The notes under the pieces are model-generated. The model had not been told where the DNA came from and made no database searches. It worked only from the letters and a program-made list of their open reading frames with translations. From contig OZ255630.1 in the NCBI GenBank assembly GCA_965276825.1, forward strand, positions 1,488,001-1,552,000: a stretch of 64,000 nucleotides of DNA, in the 5' to 3' direction. Position numbers and translations under genes: made by a program. The DNA is from G965276765 sp965276825 (GTDB taxonomy: Bacteria; Actinomycetota; Acidimicrobiia; Acidimicrobiales; Palsa-688). How positions within the stretch are numbered: position 1 is the stretch's first letter; each line of letters starts with the position of its first letter. Below are positions 35,409-43,747 of this stretch, piece after piece.

Positions 35409-35418
35409 CGGGGGTGAG

Positions 35419-35424
35419 ATGCTA
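35419..35424 (-). promoter_or_regulatory. -10 element for the his operon
   Basis: TAGCAT on the minus strand, 10 nt before the hisD ATG. The same element precedes trpC at the same distance. Read on the plus strand the site is atgcta, and gatgct (35418-35423) lies 6 nt before the GTG at 35430, so both directions may share it. Confidence 0.5.
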
Positions 35425-35429
35425 CCCGG

Positions 35430-35618
35430 GTGACCACCCACGCCGAATTGAGCTCCGTGGCGACCGACCTCGACGAGCTGCTCGGCCGCCTGACGTCCAT
35501 CGCCGAGGACCTGGGGGGCGCCGAGCGGGACCGGGTCGGGCCCGACCTCTACGAGCTCGAGCGGATGCTCACCGCGGCCCGGCGGCGCCTGTCGCGCCTG
35601 CTCGACAGCGCACCCTGA
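35430..35618 (+). CDS. Small helical protein divergent from hisD
   Basis: Predicted 62-residue protein of unknown function. It is strongly amphipathic, with heptad-like spacing (LSSVATDLDELLGRLTSIAEDL; LYELERMLTAARRRLSRLL), so a helical hairpin or coiled coil is likely. No cysteine, signal peptide or membrane segment. The GTG start is 22 bases from the hisD ATG. After its stop come short repeats of ctgagacccgc type, each carrying TGA. Confidence 0.6.
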   Translation: MTTHAELSSVATDLDELLGRLTSIAEDLGGAERDRVGPDLYELERMLTAARRRLSRLLDSAP

Positions 35619-35665
35619 GACCCGCTCCCTGAGACCCGCCCCGTGAGGCACCGCACCGTGAGACC

Positions 35666-36484
35666 TCACTCGGCGAGGTCCCACAGCAGCCGGTACCAGG
35701 CCCGTCGGTCGGGGTCGTCGGCGATCCCGTAGGCGTCGAGGAGGGGGCGCTCCCAGCCGGGCCCGTAGTTCCAGTTGGTGCTCCAGGTGGCGACGGCCAG
35801 ATCGGCCCAGCGGTCGGCCACGCCGAGGCGCCCGAGGTCGACGTGGCCGGCGCAGGATCCATCCGCAGCGACGAGCGTGTTGGGCACGCAGGCGTCGCCG
35901 TGGCCGACCACGACGAGGTCCGGCTCCGGGGCTTCGGCCAGGCGGGCGAGGGCGCCCTCCACGCCGAGGGCGGCGTGCTCGGGGTGCCACTCGTCCGGGT
36001 CGAGCCGGCCCGCGTCCCCGGCCTCGACCGCGTGGGCGACCCGCACGGCCGCCGACCAGTCCCACGGACAGTCGTCGACGGGCACGGCGTCGTGCCAGGC
36101 GCGCAGGCCGGTGCCGACGGCGGCGACGGCCCCCGCCGGGTCGGCGGCCCAGCGCGGCGACACGGCACTCTCGGCGTCGATGCCCGCGGTGAGCAGCCAC
36201 GACCCGTGCTGGCCTGCGCCGCTGGCGATGACCGCGGGGACCGGGGTGTGGCCGCCCGCCCACCGCATCCTGGCCGCCTCGGCGGTGAGGTCGACGTCGG
36301 TGCCGGCCGGGGCCCACTTCACGTAGCGCCGCCCGCCGGCGATCCGCCACGTGGTGCCCCCCACCCCGTTGACCCACACCGCCTCGACCGCCGCGGCGCC
36401 GACGATCCCGGTCAGGGCGGACGGCAGCGGTACCGGCCGCCCCGGCGCTCCCGCCAGCGGGGGCGACGCCGGCCCCTCGGTCAC
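35666..36484 (-). CDS. APH(3')-like phosphotransferase
   Basis: Predicted 272-residue kinase of the aminoglycoside 3'-phosphotransferase family. The catalytic loop VVGHGDACVPNTLV and the metal site GHVDLGRLGVADRWADLAVA match this family well; an N-terminal YVKWAP lysine would bind ATP. Whether it acts on an aminoglycoside or a natural metabolite cannot be told from sequence. Its GTG overlaps the nth stop (GTGA), so the two are cotranscribed, which argues for a resident gene rather than a recently mobile resistance gene. Confidence 0.8.
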   Translation of the reverse strand: MTEGPASPPLAGAPGRPVPLPSALTGIVGAAAVEAVWVNGVGGTTWRIAGGRRYVKWAPAGTDVDLTAEAARMRWAGGHTPVPAVIASGAGQHGSWLLTAGIDAESAVSPRWAADPAGAVAAVGTGLRAWHDAVPVDDCPWDWSAAVRVAHAVEAGDAGRLDPDEWHPEHAALGVEGALARLAEAPEPDLVVVGHGDACVPNTLVAADGSCAGHVDLGRLGVADRWADLAVATWSTNWNYGPGWERPLLDAYGIADDPDRRAWYRLLWDLAE

Positions 36485-37161
36485 GGCCTGGGTCGAGGAC
36501 CGGCGCGGGTCGGCAACTGGGCCGAGGGGCAGAAGTCCGACAGCGCGCACTCGGCGCAGCGCGGCCTCCTGGCCACGCACACGCGGCGGCCGTGGAGGAT
36601 GAGCCGGAGGCTGAGCAGGCCCCACTGGCCCCTCGGCACCAGCGCGCCGACGGCGTGCTCGATCTTGACCGGGTCGGTCTCGGTGGTGAGCCGGAGCAGG
36701 CCGGCCAGGCGCGTGACGTGGGTGTCGACGGGCAATCCGGGCTCGCCGAGGGCGACGCTGCGCACCACGTTGGCCGTCTTGCGCCCGACGCCGGGCAGGC
36801 TGACCAGATCCTCGATGGCGTGGGGGACGGCGCCGTCGTAGCGCTCGGTGACCCCCGCGCCGAGCCCGATGAGGCTCCTGGCCTTCGACCGGAAGAACCC
36901 GGTGCTCTTGATCAGCCCCTCGAGCTCCGCGGGCTCGGCAGCGGCCAGCGCAGCAGGGTCGGGGTAGCGGGCCAGGACCGAAGGCGTGACCAGGTTGACC
37001 CGCACGTCGGTCGTCTGGGCCGACAGCACCGTGGCCACCAGCAGCTCCCACGGCGTCGAGAAGTCGAGCTCGCACAAGTCGGCGGCGTTCCCCGGATATT
37101 CGACGGCGAGGCGAGCCACGGTCTCCTTGGCCCGTCCCTTGGGTGTTCTCGGCCGGCCCAC
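36481..37161 (-). CDS. nth: Endonuclease III (DNA glycosylase/AP lyase)
   Basis: Removes oxidised pyrimidines in base-excision repair. The helix-hairpin-helix LPGVGRKTANVV holds the catalytic Lys, and PVDTHVTR holds the catalytic Asp. The C-terminal iron-sulfur loop is intact (C-x6-C-x2-C-x5-C in VCVARRPRCAECALSDFC). Predicted 226 residues. The GTG at 37161 has TACCCT 6 nt upstream. Divergent from mshD. Confidence 0.95.
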   Translation of the reverse strand: MGRPRTPKGRAKETVARLAVEYPGNAADLCELDFSTPWELLVATVLSAQTTDVRVNLVTPSVLARYPDPAALAAAEPAELEGLIKSTGFFRSKARSLIGLGAGVTERYDGAVPHAIEDLVSLPGVGRKTANVVRSVALGEPGLPVDTHVTRLAGLLRLTTETDPVKIEHAVGALVPRGQWGLLSLRLILHGRRVCVARRPRCAECALSDFCPSAQLPTRAGPRPRP

Positions 37162-37167
37162 GGGCCC

Positions 37168-37173
37168 AGGGTA
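37168..37173 (-). promoter_or_regulatory. -10 element for nth
   Basis: TACCCT on the minus strand with 6 nt to the GTG at 37161, the leaderless position. Confidence 0.5.
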
Positions 37174-37197
37174 GGCAGGCGGGCACGGTGCCCCGGG

Positions 37198-37203
37198 TAC
37201 GGT
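37198..37203 (+). promoter_or_regulatory. -10 element for mshD
   Basis: TACGGT with 6 nt to the GTG at 37210. It lies 24 bases from the nth element, so the two divergent promoters overlap in their -35 regions. Confidence 0.5.
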
Positions 37204-37209
37204 GCCGGG

Positions 37210-38127
37210 GTGCACCGCATCGAGCGCCACCACGACCTCGGCCCCGACGACGTCGAGGCGGTCAACGGGCTCCTCGCCGCGGCCCGCGCGGTCGACGACC
37301 ACGCCCCGATCGACGAGCACGCCTGGCTCGACCTGGTGGCCGGCGGCCGGTCGGGCTATGCCGGCCTGGTGGCCTGGCAGCAGGGCCACCCCCACCCGGT
37401 CGGCTACGCCCAGGTGACCAGGGGCGCCGACAGCTGGGCCGTCGAGCTGGTCGTCGACCCCCACCACCGGGTCCCCGGCAACACCATCGGACCCGACCTG
37501 CTGGCCGAGGCGAGGGCGGCGATCGCCGAGGCGGGCGGGGGCCACGTCCACCTGTGGATGAGCCGGCCGGGGCCGGGGAGCGACGGCCTGGCCGGCGGCA
37601 TCGGGCTCCGCCCTGGCCGGGCGCTGTACCAGATGCGCCGCCGCCTACCCCTCGAGGCCGACCTGCTCGGCGAGCCGCTCGAGACCCGACCCTTCGTGCC
37701 CGGCCGGGACGAGGAGGCGTGGCTCGAGGTCAACAACCGGGCCTTCGACTGGCATCCCGAGCAGGGCGGGTGGGACCGGGCGACGATCGAGGCGCGCGAG
37801 CACGAGCCGTGGTTCGATCCGAGCGGCTTCCTGCTCCACGAGGAGGACGGCCGACTGCTCGGATTCTGCTGGACCAAGGTGCACGCCCACCACGAGCCGC
37901 CCCTCGGGGAGATCTACGTCATCGCCGTCGACCCCGACGCCGGCCGTCACGGCCTCGGCCGCCGCCTGACGGTGGCCGGGCTCGACCATCTCGCCGCCCA
38001 GGGCCTCGAGGTGGGGATGCTCTACTGTGACGCCCTCAACCGGGCCGCGGTCAAGCTGTACGTGGACCTCGGCTTCGTGGTCAACCACCTCGACCAGGCC
38101 TACGTCGGCGACGTCGCCCCGGCCTGA
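37210..38127 (+). CDS. mshD: Mycothiol synthase
   Basis: Acetylates Cys-GlcN-Ins to mycothiol, the main low-molecular-weight thiol of actinobacteria. Two tandem GNAT domains: the N-terminal one is degenerate, the C-terminal one has GEIYVIAVDPDAGRHGLGRRLTVAGLDHL. The family segment NNRAFDWHPEQGGWD is present. Predicted 305 residues, normal. Strong taxonomic pointer to Actinomycetota. Confidence 0.93.
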   Translation: MHRIERHHDLGPDDVEAVNGLLAAARAVDDHAPIDEHAWLDLVAGGRSGYAGLVAWQQGHPHPVGYAQVTRGADSWAVELVVDPHHRVPGNTIGPDLLAEARAAIAEAGGGHVHLWMSRPGPGSDGLAGGIGLRPGRALYQMRRRLPLEADLLGEPLETRPFVPGRDEEAWLEVNNRAFDWHPEQGGWDRATIEAREHEPWFDPSGFLLHEEDGRLLGFCWTKVHAHHEPPLGEIYVIAVDPDAGRHGLGRRLTVAGLDHLAAQGLEVGMLYCDALNRAAVKLYVDLGFVVNHLDQAYVGDVAPA

Positions 38128-38174
38128 GCGCCGGCCCGAAGCCCGACCCGGGCCCCGACCCGCGTCGACCCCCG

Positions 38175-38180
38175 TACCCT
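38175..38180 (+). promoter_or_regulatory. -10 element for rlmN
   Basis: TACCCT with 7 nt to the GTG at 38188. Confidence 0.5.
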
Positions 38181-38187
38181 GGTCGGC

Positions 38188-39309
38188 GTGCCGGGCGCCT
38201 ACGACCTCTCCAGGGACGAGCTGGCCGACCTGCTGGCCGACCACCCCGCCTACCGGGTGGCCCAGGTCTGGCGGGGCCTGCACGAGCAGCTGCGCAGGCC
38301 CGAGGAGATGACCGACCTGCCCGCCGGGCTCCGGCGCGACCTCGGCGCCAGGCTCCCGCCGGAGCTGGTCGAGGTCGAGGCCAGGGAGGCCGACCGCGGC
38401 GAGACCCGCAAGTGGCTCTGGGCCCTGGCCGACGGCGCCAACGTGGAGACGGTCCTGATGCGCTACCGGGACCGGGTGACGGTGTGCGTGTCGAGCCAGG
38501 CCGGCTGTGCCATGCGCTGCTCGTTCTGCGCCACCGGGCAGGCCGGCTTCACCCGTCAGCTGACCGCCGGCGAGATCGTCGCCCAGGTGGTGGCCGCGGC
38601 GAGGGCGGCGAGGGCCGACGGGCGGCGCCTGTCCAACGTGGTGTTCATGGGCATGGGCGAGCCGCTGGCCAACTACGACCGGGTGTGGGCGGCGGTGACC
38701 CGCATCCACGACGACCTCGGGCTCTCGGCGCGCCACCTGACCGTGTCGACCGTCGGGGTGGTGCCCGGCATCCACCGGCTGGCCAACGAGTCGCTCCCGG
38801 TCAACCTGGCGGTGTCGCTGCACGCCGCCAACGACACCCTGCGCAGCTCGCTGGTCCCGCTCAACCGGCGCTACAACCTGGCCTCGCTGATGGCCGCGTG
38901 CCGCCACCACCTGAGCATCAAGGGCCGCAGGCTGAGCTTCGAGTGGGCGCTGATCGACCGGGTCAACGACCGCAGCTCCGACGCCGAGGAGCTGGCCGAG
39001 CTGGCCGCGCCGATCGGCGCCCACGTCAACCTGATCCCCCTCAATCCCACGCCGGGCTACCCCGTGCAGGGAACCCCTCCCGGTGGGGTCAGGCGATTTC
39101 GCGACGAGCTGATCGCCCTCGGGGTCAACGCGACGGTGCGGGCCAACCGCGGCACCGACATCGACGCGGCGTGCGGCCAGCTGGCCGCCTCCAGCGCCGC
39201 CTCCATCGCCGGGTCCCGGGCCGGGGGCGCCCCGTCGCGCCACGCGGTGGCCGTCGCCGGACCCGCCCCTCGTGCCGGCGGCCGCCGGTCGGCGGCCGCC
39301 GGTGGTTGA
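38188..39309 (+). CDS. rlmN: Dual-specificity 23S rRNA/tRNA methyltransferase RlmN
   Basis: Radical SAM enzyme that methylates A2503 of 23S rRNA and A37 of some tRNAs. The radical-SAM cluster motif is CAMRCSFC (C107, C111, C114). VVFMGMGEPLANYD and SLHAANDTLR are also diagnostic. A C-terminal Cys in IDAACGQL is the methyl-carrying residue. Predicted 373 residues; the final 30 or so (Ala/Arg/Gly rich) exceed the normal end. Confidence 0.95.
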   Translation: MPGAYDLSRDELADLLADHPAYRVAQVWRGLHEQLRRPEEMTDLPAGLRRDLGARLPPELVEVEAREADRGETRKWLWALADGANVETVLMRYRDRVTVCVSSQAGCAMRCSFCATGQAGFTRQLTAGEIVAQVVAAARAARADGRRLSNVVFMGMGEPLANYDRVWAAVTRIHDDLGLSARHLTVSTVGVVPGIHRLANESLPVNLAVSLHAANDTLRSSLVPLNRRYNLASLMAACRHHLSIKGRRLSFEWALIDRVNDRSSDAEELAELAAPIGAHVNLIPLNPTPGYPVQGTPPGGVRRFRDELIALGVNATVRANRGTDIDAACGQLAASSAASIAGSRAGGAPSRHAVAVAGPAPRAGGRRSAAAGG

Positions 39310-39316
39310 CTTGACC

Positions 39317-39670
39317 ATGCCCTCCAACAAGTGGCTCGACCGCACCCAGCCCCAGACGTTGGTGTCGGCGACCATGCTCATGTACATCAACGCCGCGCTC
39401 AGCCTGGTCTTCGGTGGTCTGCTCGGCGGCAGCATCTACGGCCTGATCGCGCTGGTCGCCATCGCCGGGGAGGTCGCCGGCGGCTGGGGCATCGCCAACG
39501 AGAAGAAGTGGGGCTACTGGCTGGCCGTCGTCGTCGCCGTCCTGCTGCTCGCCGAAACGGTCGTCAACTTCTCCGCCGGGCTCATCATCACCCTCCTGTT
39601 CGAGATCGTCCTCGTCGCCCTGCTCCTGCACCCCCAGAGCCGGGAGTACCGCCGGATCTGGTTCCGGTAG
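39317..39670 (+). CDS. Small integral membrane protein
   Basis: Predicted 117-residue protein with three or four hydrophobic segments (about 18-40, 41-60, 68-85 and 86-101). It ends in a basic tail, EYRRIWFR. Function unknown; no motif recognised. The start follows rlmN by 7 bases, so cotranscription is likely. Confidence 0.7.
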   Translation: MPSNKWLDRTQPQTLVSATMLMYINAALSLVFGGLLGGSIYGLIALVAIAGEVAGGWGIANEKKWGYWLAVVVAVLLLAETVVNFSAGLIITLLFEIVLVALLLHPQSREYRRIWFR

Positions 39671-39691
39671 TCCGCGGCGCCGGCCGCTCGC

Positions 39692-39697
39692 TAGCCT
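39692..39697 (+). promoter_or_regulatory. -10 element for the MaoC-like gene
   Basis: TAGCCT with 8 nt to the ATG at 39706. Confidence 0.45.
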
Positions 39698-39705
39698 GCC
39701 CGGCC

Positions 39706-40161
39706 ATGGCCACGACCATCGACGGCATCAGCGGGCTGCACGCCAAGGTCGGCGAGCACCTCGGCTACAGCGAGTGGCACCAGGTCACCCAGGACCAGGT
39801 GCGGCTCTTCGCCGACGCCACCGGTGACCACCAGTGGATCCACGTCGACGTGGAGCGGGCCAAGTCCGGCCCGTTCGGCGGGCCGATCGCCCACGGGTAC
39901 CTGACGCTGTCGCTCACGCCGGTGCTGATGGCCCAGGTCCTCACCGTCACCGGCGTGTCCATGGGCGTCAACTACGGCGCCAACAAGGTCCGCTTCCCCT
40001 CGCCCGTCCCGGTCGGCTCGCGCCTGCGCCTCGGTGCGGTCATCGACTCGGTCGAGGACGTGAGCGGCGGGGTCCAGGTGACCCTCACCGTGACCTTCGA
40101 GGTCGAGGGTGCGGCCAAGCCCGCCTGCGTAGCCGAGATCGTCTTCCGCTACTACGCCTGA
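39706..40161 (+). CDS. MaoC-like (R)-hydratase
   Basis: Predicted 151-residue hot-dog-fold enoyl-CoA hydratase. The hydratase motif is clear: LFADATGDHQWIHVD (Asp and His), followed by GGPIAHGYLTLSL. NYGANKVRFPSPVPVGS completes the family pattern. Probably hydrates a trans-2-enoyl-CoA; partners are not evident. It lies 18 bases upstream of menG. Confidence 0.88.
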   Translation: MATTIDGISGLHAKVGEHLGYSEWHQVTQDQVRLFADATGDHQWIHVDVERAKSGPFGGPIAHGYLTLSLTPVLMAQVLTVTGVSMGVNYGANKVRFPSPVPVGSRLRLGAVIDSVEDVSGGVQVTLTVTFEVEGAAKPACVAEIVFRYYA

Positions 40162-40167
40162 CGCCGC

Positions 40168-40173
40168 TAGACC
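40168..40173 (+). promoter_or_regulatory. -10-like element before menG
   Basis: TAGACC with 6 nt to the ATG at 40180. It lacks the terminal T, so it is weaker than the others. Confidence 0.35.
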
Positions 40174-40179
40174 GGCGCG

Positions 40180-40881
40180 ATGACCACCGCATCACCGCTG
40201 CTCCCGCAGGGAGACAACAAGCGCGCCGCCGTGCGGACCATGTTCGACACGATCGCCCCGCGCTACGACGTGGTCAACCGTCTGATGACCTTCGGCCTGG
40301 ACCGGGGTTGGCGGCGCCGCGCCGTGCGCAGCCTGACCCTCCACCCCGGCGCCCGGGTGCTCGACGTGGCCTGCGGCACCGGCGACCTGTGCCACGACCT
40401 GACCGCGGCCGGCTACCGACCGGTCGGCGTCGACCTGTCGCTCGGCATGCTCCGCCACGCCACGACCTCCGCCCCCCTGATCCACGGCGACGCCCTCGCC
40501 GCGCCCCTCGCGCCCGGCTCGCTCGACGGCGCGGTGAGCGGGTTCGCGCTGCGCAACTTCGTCGAGCTCCCCGCCCTCTTCGCCGAGCTGGCCAGGGTCG
40601 TGAGGGCCGGTGGGCGCATCGCCCTGCTCGACGTGGCCACGCCGGTCAACCCGCTGCTGCGCGCCGGTCACGCCGCCTACTTCGGCCACGTCGTCCCGCT
40701 GATCGGTGGGGCCGTCTCCGACCGGCCCGCGTACCGGTACCTGCCCCGGTCGGTCGCCTACCTGCCGGCGACGGCCCACCTGCTGGCCTCCCTGCGCGCC
40801 GCCGGCTTCGACGCCGTCGAACGGTCCCTGCTGAGCGGGGGGATCACCCAGCTGCTCACCGCCACCAGGCGCCCCTCGTGA
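40180..40881 (+). CDS. menG: Demethylmenaquinone methyltransferase
   Basis: Last step of menaquinone synthesis (UbiE/MenG family). Predicted 233 residues. Family marks are FDTIAPRYDVVNRLMTFGLDRGWR, the SAM motif VLDVACGTGDL, and GFALRNFVE. The menF start overlaps its stop (GTGA), so both are made together. UbiE homologs can also act on ubiquinone, but only menaquinone genes are seen here. Confidence 0.92.
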   Translation: MTTASPLLPQGDNKRAAVRTMFDTIAPRYDVVNRLMTFGLDRGWRRRAVRSLTLHPGARVLDVACGTGDLCHDLTAAGYRPVGVDLSLGMLRHATTSAPLIHGDALAAPLAPGSLDGAVSGFALRNFVELPALFAELARVVRAGGRIALLDVATPVNPLLRAGHAAYFGHVVPLIGGAVSDRPAYRYLPRSVAYLPATAHLLASLRAAGFDAVERSLLSGGITQLLTATRRPS

Positions 40882-42209
40882 CCACGGGCGACCTCGTCGT
40901 GTCGCCGGAGTCGACCGGCCGGGCCGCCGGCCTGGTCGCCAGGAGCACCCGTGTCGAGGATCCGGCAGCCGTGCGCGCCGGCCTGCTGGCGGCCGCCGGT
41001 GTCGACGGGATCTTCTGGCACCAGGCCGACCACGCCTTCGCCACCGCCGGCACCGCCCTCACCCTCGAGCTGACCGGCGGCCTGGCGGACGCTGCGGGCG
41101 TGGCGTCGGTCGCCGAGGTCCTGGCCACGGTGCGTGCCGAGGACGAGGTCGGCGGCGCGGGCACGGGTGCCCTGGCCACGGGGGCCCTGCCCTTCCGCCC
41201 CGAAGGGACGGGGCGACTGGTCGTGCCCCAGGCCATGGTCGGCGTCCGGGGCGACGACGTGTGGGTCACCACCGTCTCCGGCGAGGACGGATCGGAGGAG
41301 GCCGACGCCGCCGCCGCCCGCCTGCTCGCCGCGGCCACCGCCGGCGGGCCGACCGCCCCCGCGCCCGACGCCTTCGAGCTGGTCTCCCAGCGCAGCCACG
41401 AGGCGTGGAAGGAGATGGTCGGCCACGCCGTGGAGACCATCGCCGGCGGCGATCTGCGCAAGGTGGTCCTCGCCCGGCGGATCGACGTGTCCGCCAACCG
41501 GCCCTTCGTCACCGCCGACATCCTGTCCCGGCTGCTGGCGCTGTACCCGACCTGCACGGTGTTCCGGGTGGACGGGTTCCTCGGGGCCAGCCCGGAGCTG
41601 CTGATCGACCGGCGGGGCCGGGAGGTGCGCAGCCACCCGCTGGCCGGGACGGTGGCCCGCAGCGGGGACGTGGCGTCGGACCTGGCGCTGGTGGAGGGGA
41701 TCATGGCGTCGGCCAAGAACCGCAGCGAGCACGCCCTGGTCCTGGAGGGCCTGCGCGTCGCGCTCGGCCCGGTGTGTGATCGCCTCGACATCGCCGACGT
41801 GCCCTCCATCCTCGAGTTGCGCAATGTCTCCCACCTGGCCACCGAGGTCCACGGGCACCTCGTGCCGAGCACCTCGCACCGGGGGCGGCTGGAGGGGCCG
41901 ACCGCCCTCGAGCTCGTGGCGCGGGTCCACCCGACGCCCGCCGTCGGGGGCACGCCGACCGCGGGCGCCCTGGCCTGGATCCGCGCCGAGGAGGGCTTCG
42001 ACCGGGGCCGGTACGCCGGCCCGGTCGGGTGGGTCGACGCCCGCGGCGACGGGACCTGGGCCATCGCCATCCGGTCGGCGGTCGTCGAGGGCGCCACCGC
42101 GTCGATGTTCGCCGGCAACGGCATCGTGGCCGCGTCGGACCCGGCGGACGAGCTGGCCGAGACCCAGCTCAAGCTGCAGGCCCTGCTGGCCGCGCTGGTC
42201 CGTCCCTGA
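40878..42209 (+). CDS. menF: Isochorismate synthase
   Basis: Converts chorismate to isochorismate, the entry to menaquinone (or to a siderophore). Predicted 443 residues. Chorismate-family motifs are KVVLARRIDV, SHPLAGTVARSGD, AKNRSEHALV and the late FAGNGIVAASDPADELAET. Context with menG and the other men genes makes menaquinone the likely use. Confidence 0.9.
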   Translation: MTTGDLVVSPESTGRAAGLVARSTRVEDPAAVRAGLLAAAGVDGIFWHQADHAFATAGTALTLELTGGLADAAGVASVAEVLATVRAEDEVGGAGTGALATGALPFRPEGTGRLVVPQAMVGVRGDDVWVTTVSGEDGSEEADAAAARLLAAATAGGPTAPAPDAFELVSQRSHEAWKEMVGHAVETIAGGDLRKVVLARRIDVSANRPFVTADILSRLLALYPTCTVFRVDGFLGASPELLIDRRGREVRSHPLAGTVARSGDVASDLALVEGIMASAKNRSEHALVLEGLRVALGPVCDRLDIADVPSILELRNVSHLATEVHGHLVPSTSHRGRLEGPTALELVARVHPTPAVGGTPTAGALAWIRAEEGFDRGRYAGPVGWVDARGDGTWAIAIRSAVVEGATASMFAGNGIVAASDPADELAETQLKLQALLAALVRP

Positions 42210-42311
42210 GCCACCGGCCAATCCGGGGGGAATGTCCTCGCCGGGGCGCGCCGGGCCCGCGCCTGGGAACCCACGGGGTGCTCTCCCCGCCCGGGCTGCG
42301 AGGATGCCGAC

Positions 42312-43364
42312 ATGCCTCCGACCATGCGGGCCCAGCGCCTCGACACCGCCTCCCACCGGATCACCGTCGAGGACGTGCCGATCCCCCGGCCGGGCCCCGG
42401 CGAGGTCCTGATCCGGGTGGCCTACTGCGGGATCTGCCACTCCGACCTCAGCCTGATCGACGGGATCTTCCCGAGCAGCCTGGCGACGATCACCCAGGGC
42501 CACGAGGCGTCGGGCACCGTCGCCGTGCTCGGCGACGGCGTCGATGGCTGGGCCGTCGGCGACCGGGTGGTGCCCGCCGCGGGCCGGCCCGACGGGACCT
42601 GCGTGGAGTGCAGGCGGGGCAACTTCGCCGGCTGCCTCGGGCTCCAGCTCATGGCGTTCAACTACGACGGCGCCTGGGCCGAGTACACCGTCGCGCTGGC
42701 GGTCGGCCTGACCCGCATCCCCGACGACGTGCCCATGGACCAGGCGGCGATCCTGGCCGACGCCGTGGCCACCCCCTACGGCGCGGTGGTCGACACCGGC
42801 CAGGTCCGCCCCGGTGAGGCGGTGGGCGTCTGGGGCGTCGGCGGGATCGGCACCCACATCGTCCAGATCGCCCGCCTGGTCGGCGCCGCGCCGATCGTCG
42901 CCCTGGACATCGACGAGGGATCGCGGCGCCGGGCGCTCACCGTCGGCGCCGACGTGGCCCTCGACCCGGCCGCGGTCGACGCGGCGGCGACGATCAGCGA
43001 GGCGACCGGCGGGCGGGGCCTCGACGTGGCCTTCGACGCCGTCGGCCTCCCGACCACCTTCACCCAGGCCCGCCGCGCTCTGCGTCCCTCGGGTCGCCTG
43101 GTGGTGGTCGGCATGAGCGGGGCGGACCTCAACCTCGGGTCGAGCATGGAGCTCGGCCTCTCCCGCGTGGCCGTGCTCGGGCATCTCGGGTACCGCAACG
43201 AAGACATCGCCACCCTGGTCCGGCTGGTGCGCCTCGGCCGGCTCGATCTGTCCGGCTCGATCAGCGGGGTGGTCGACCTGGAGGACGTCGCCGATGGCGT
43301 CCGCCGGCTGGCCCAGCGGGAGGGCAATCCGATCCGGATCCTCGTTCGGCCCGGCGGGGCCTGA
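42312..43364 (+). CDS. Zinc-dependent alcohol dehydrogenase
   Basis: Predicted 350-residue MDR enzyme. Zinc-site residues are C42 (CGICHSDL) and H64/E65 (GHEASG). The structural-zinc lobe has only three cysteines (TCVECRRGNFAGC), one fewer than usual. The cofactor loop is GVGGIGTH. The substrate is unknown. It is separated from menF by 102 bases and followed by the 81-bp repeat array. Confidence 0.85.
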   Translation: MPPTMRAQRLDTASHRITVEDVPIPRPGPGEVLIRVAYCGICHSDLSLIDGIFPSSLATITQGHEASGTVAVLGDGVDGWAVGDRVVPAAGRPDGTCVECRRGNFAGCLGLQLMAFNYDGAWAEYTVALAVGLTRIPDDVPMDQAAILADAVATPYGAVVDTGQVRPGEAVGVWGVGGIGTHIVQIARLVGAAPIVALDIDEGSRRRALTVGADVALDPAAVDAAATISEATGGRGLDVAFDAVGLPTTFTQARRALRPSGRLVVVGMSGADLNLGSSMELGLSRVAVLGHLGYRNEDIATLVRLVRLGRLDLSGSISGVVDLEDVADGVRRLAQREGNPIRILVRPGGA

Positions 43365-43747
43365 GCGGCCGCCGCCCGTCGGTCGGCCGGCCCCCGGCCC
43401 GAAGGCGCTTCTCGGGGAGCCCCACGTCTGTAACCAACGCCAAAGGCCCCGAGACCCGCAGCGAGGCCCGGCCCCCGGCCCGTGCGCGCTTCTCGGGGAG
43501 CCCCACGTCGGTAACCAACGCCGAAGGCCCCGAGACCCGCAGCGACGCCCGGACCCCGGCCCGAGGGCGCTTCTCGGGGGACCCCACGTCGGTAACCAAC
43601 GCCAAAGGCCCCGAGACCCGCGGCGACGCCCGCGGCACGCCCCTTCTCCGGGCGGTCGACCGAGTCGCCCGGTCTTCTCCGGACGGTCGACCGTGGCTCG
43701 CGCCGATCCCCGGCCGCCCGACGGGTGCGTGGTGCCGGAGCGCGGGC
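43365..43747. other. Intergenic region holding an 81-bp repeat array
   Basis: No confident gene. Contains the tandem array (43385-43630), then two copies of a shorter element (ttctccggrcggtcgaccg, about 43645-43700) with a cggtcgaccg palindrome. It lies between convergent genes. Confidence 0.6.
43385..43630. repeat. Three 81-bp tandem repeats with internal hairpins
   Basis: Three near-identical units. Each has tctcgggg and ccccgaga as 8-bp arms around about 29 bases (in unit 2, 43491-43498 and 43528-43535), with cccacgtcggtaaccaacg inside the loop. The period is exact (81 bases between equivalent points), so all frames stay open; on the minus strand each unit would encode 27 residues. No start or ribosome site was found. 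Could be an expanded terminator, a structured RNA or a decaying coding repeat. Confidence 0.85.

Noticed and set aside
35666..36484. Acquired aminoglycoside resistance gene
   Set aside because: The kinase is APH(3')-like, but it overlaps nth, shares the local composition and has no mobile element nearby, so a resident function is as likely.
43385..43630. CRISPR array
   Set aside because: The units follow one another with no unique spacers, and no cas gene is in the window.
43261..43638. Minus-strand repeat protein (27-residue units)
   Set aside because: The frame is open only because the DNA unit is 81 bases; no ribosome site or sensible start was found. Kept as a repeat finding instead.
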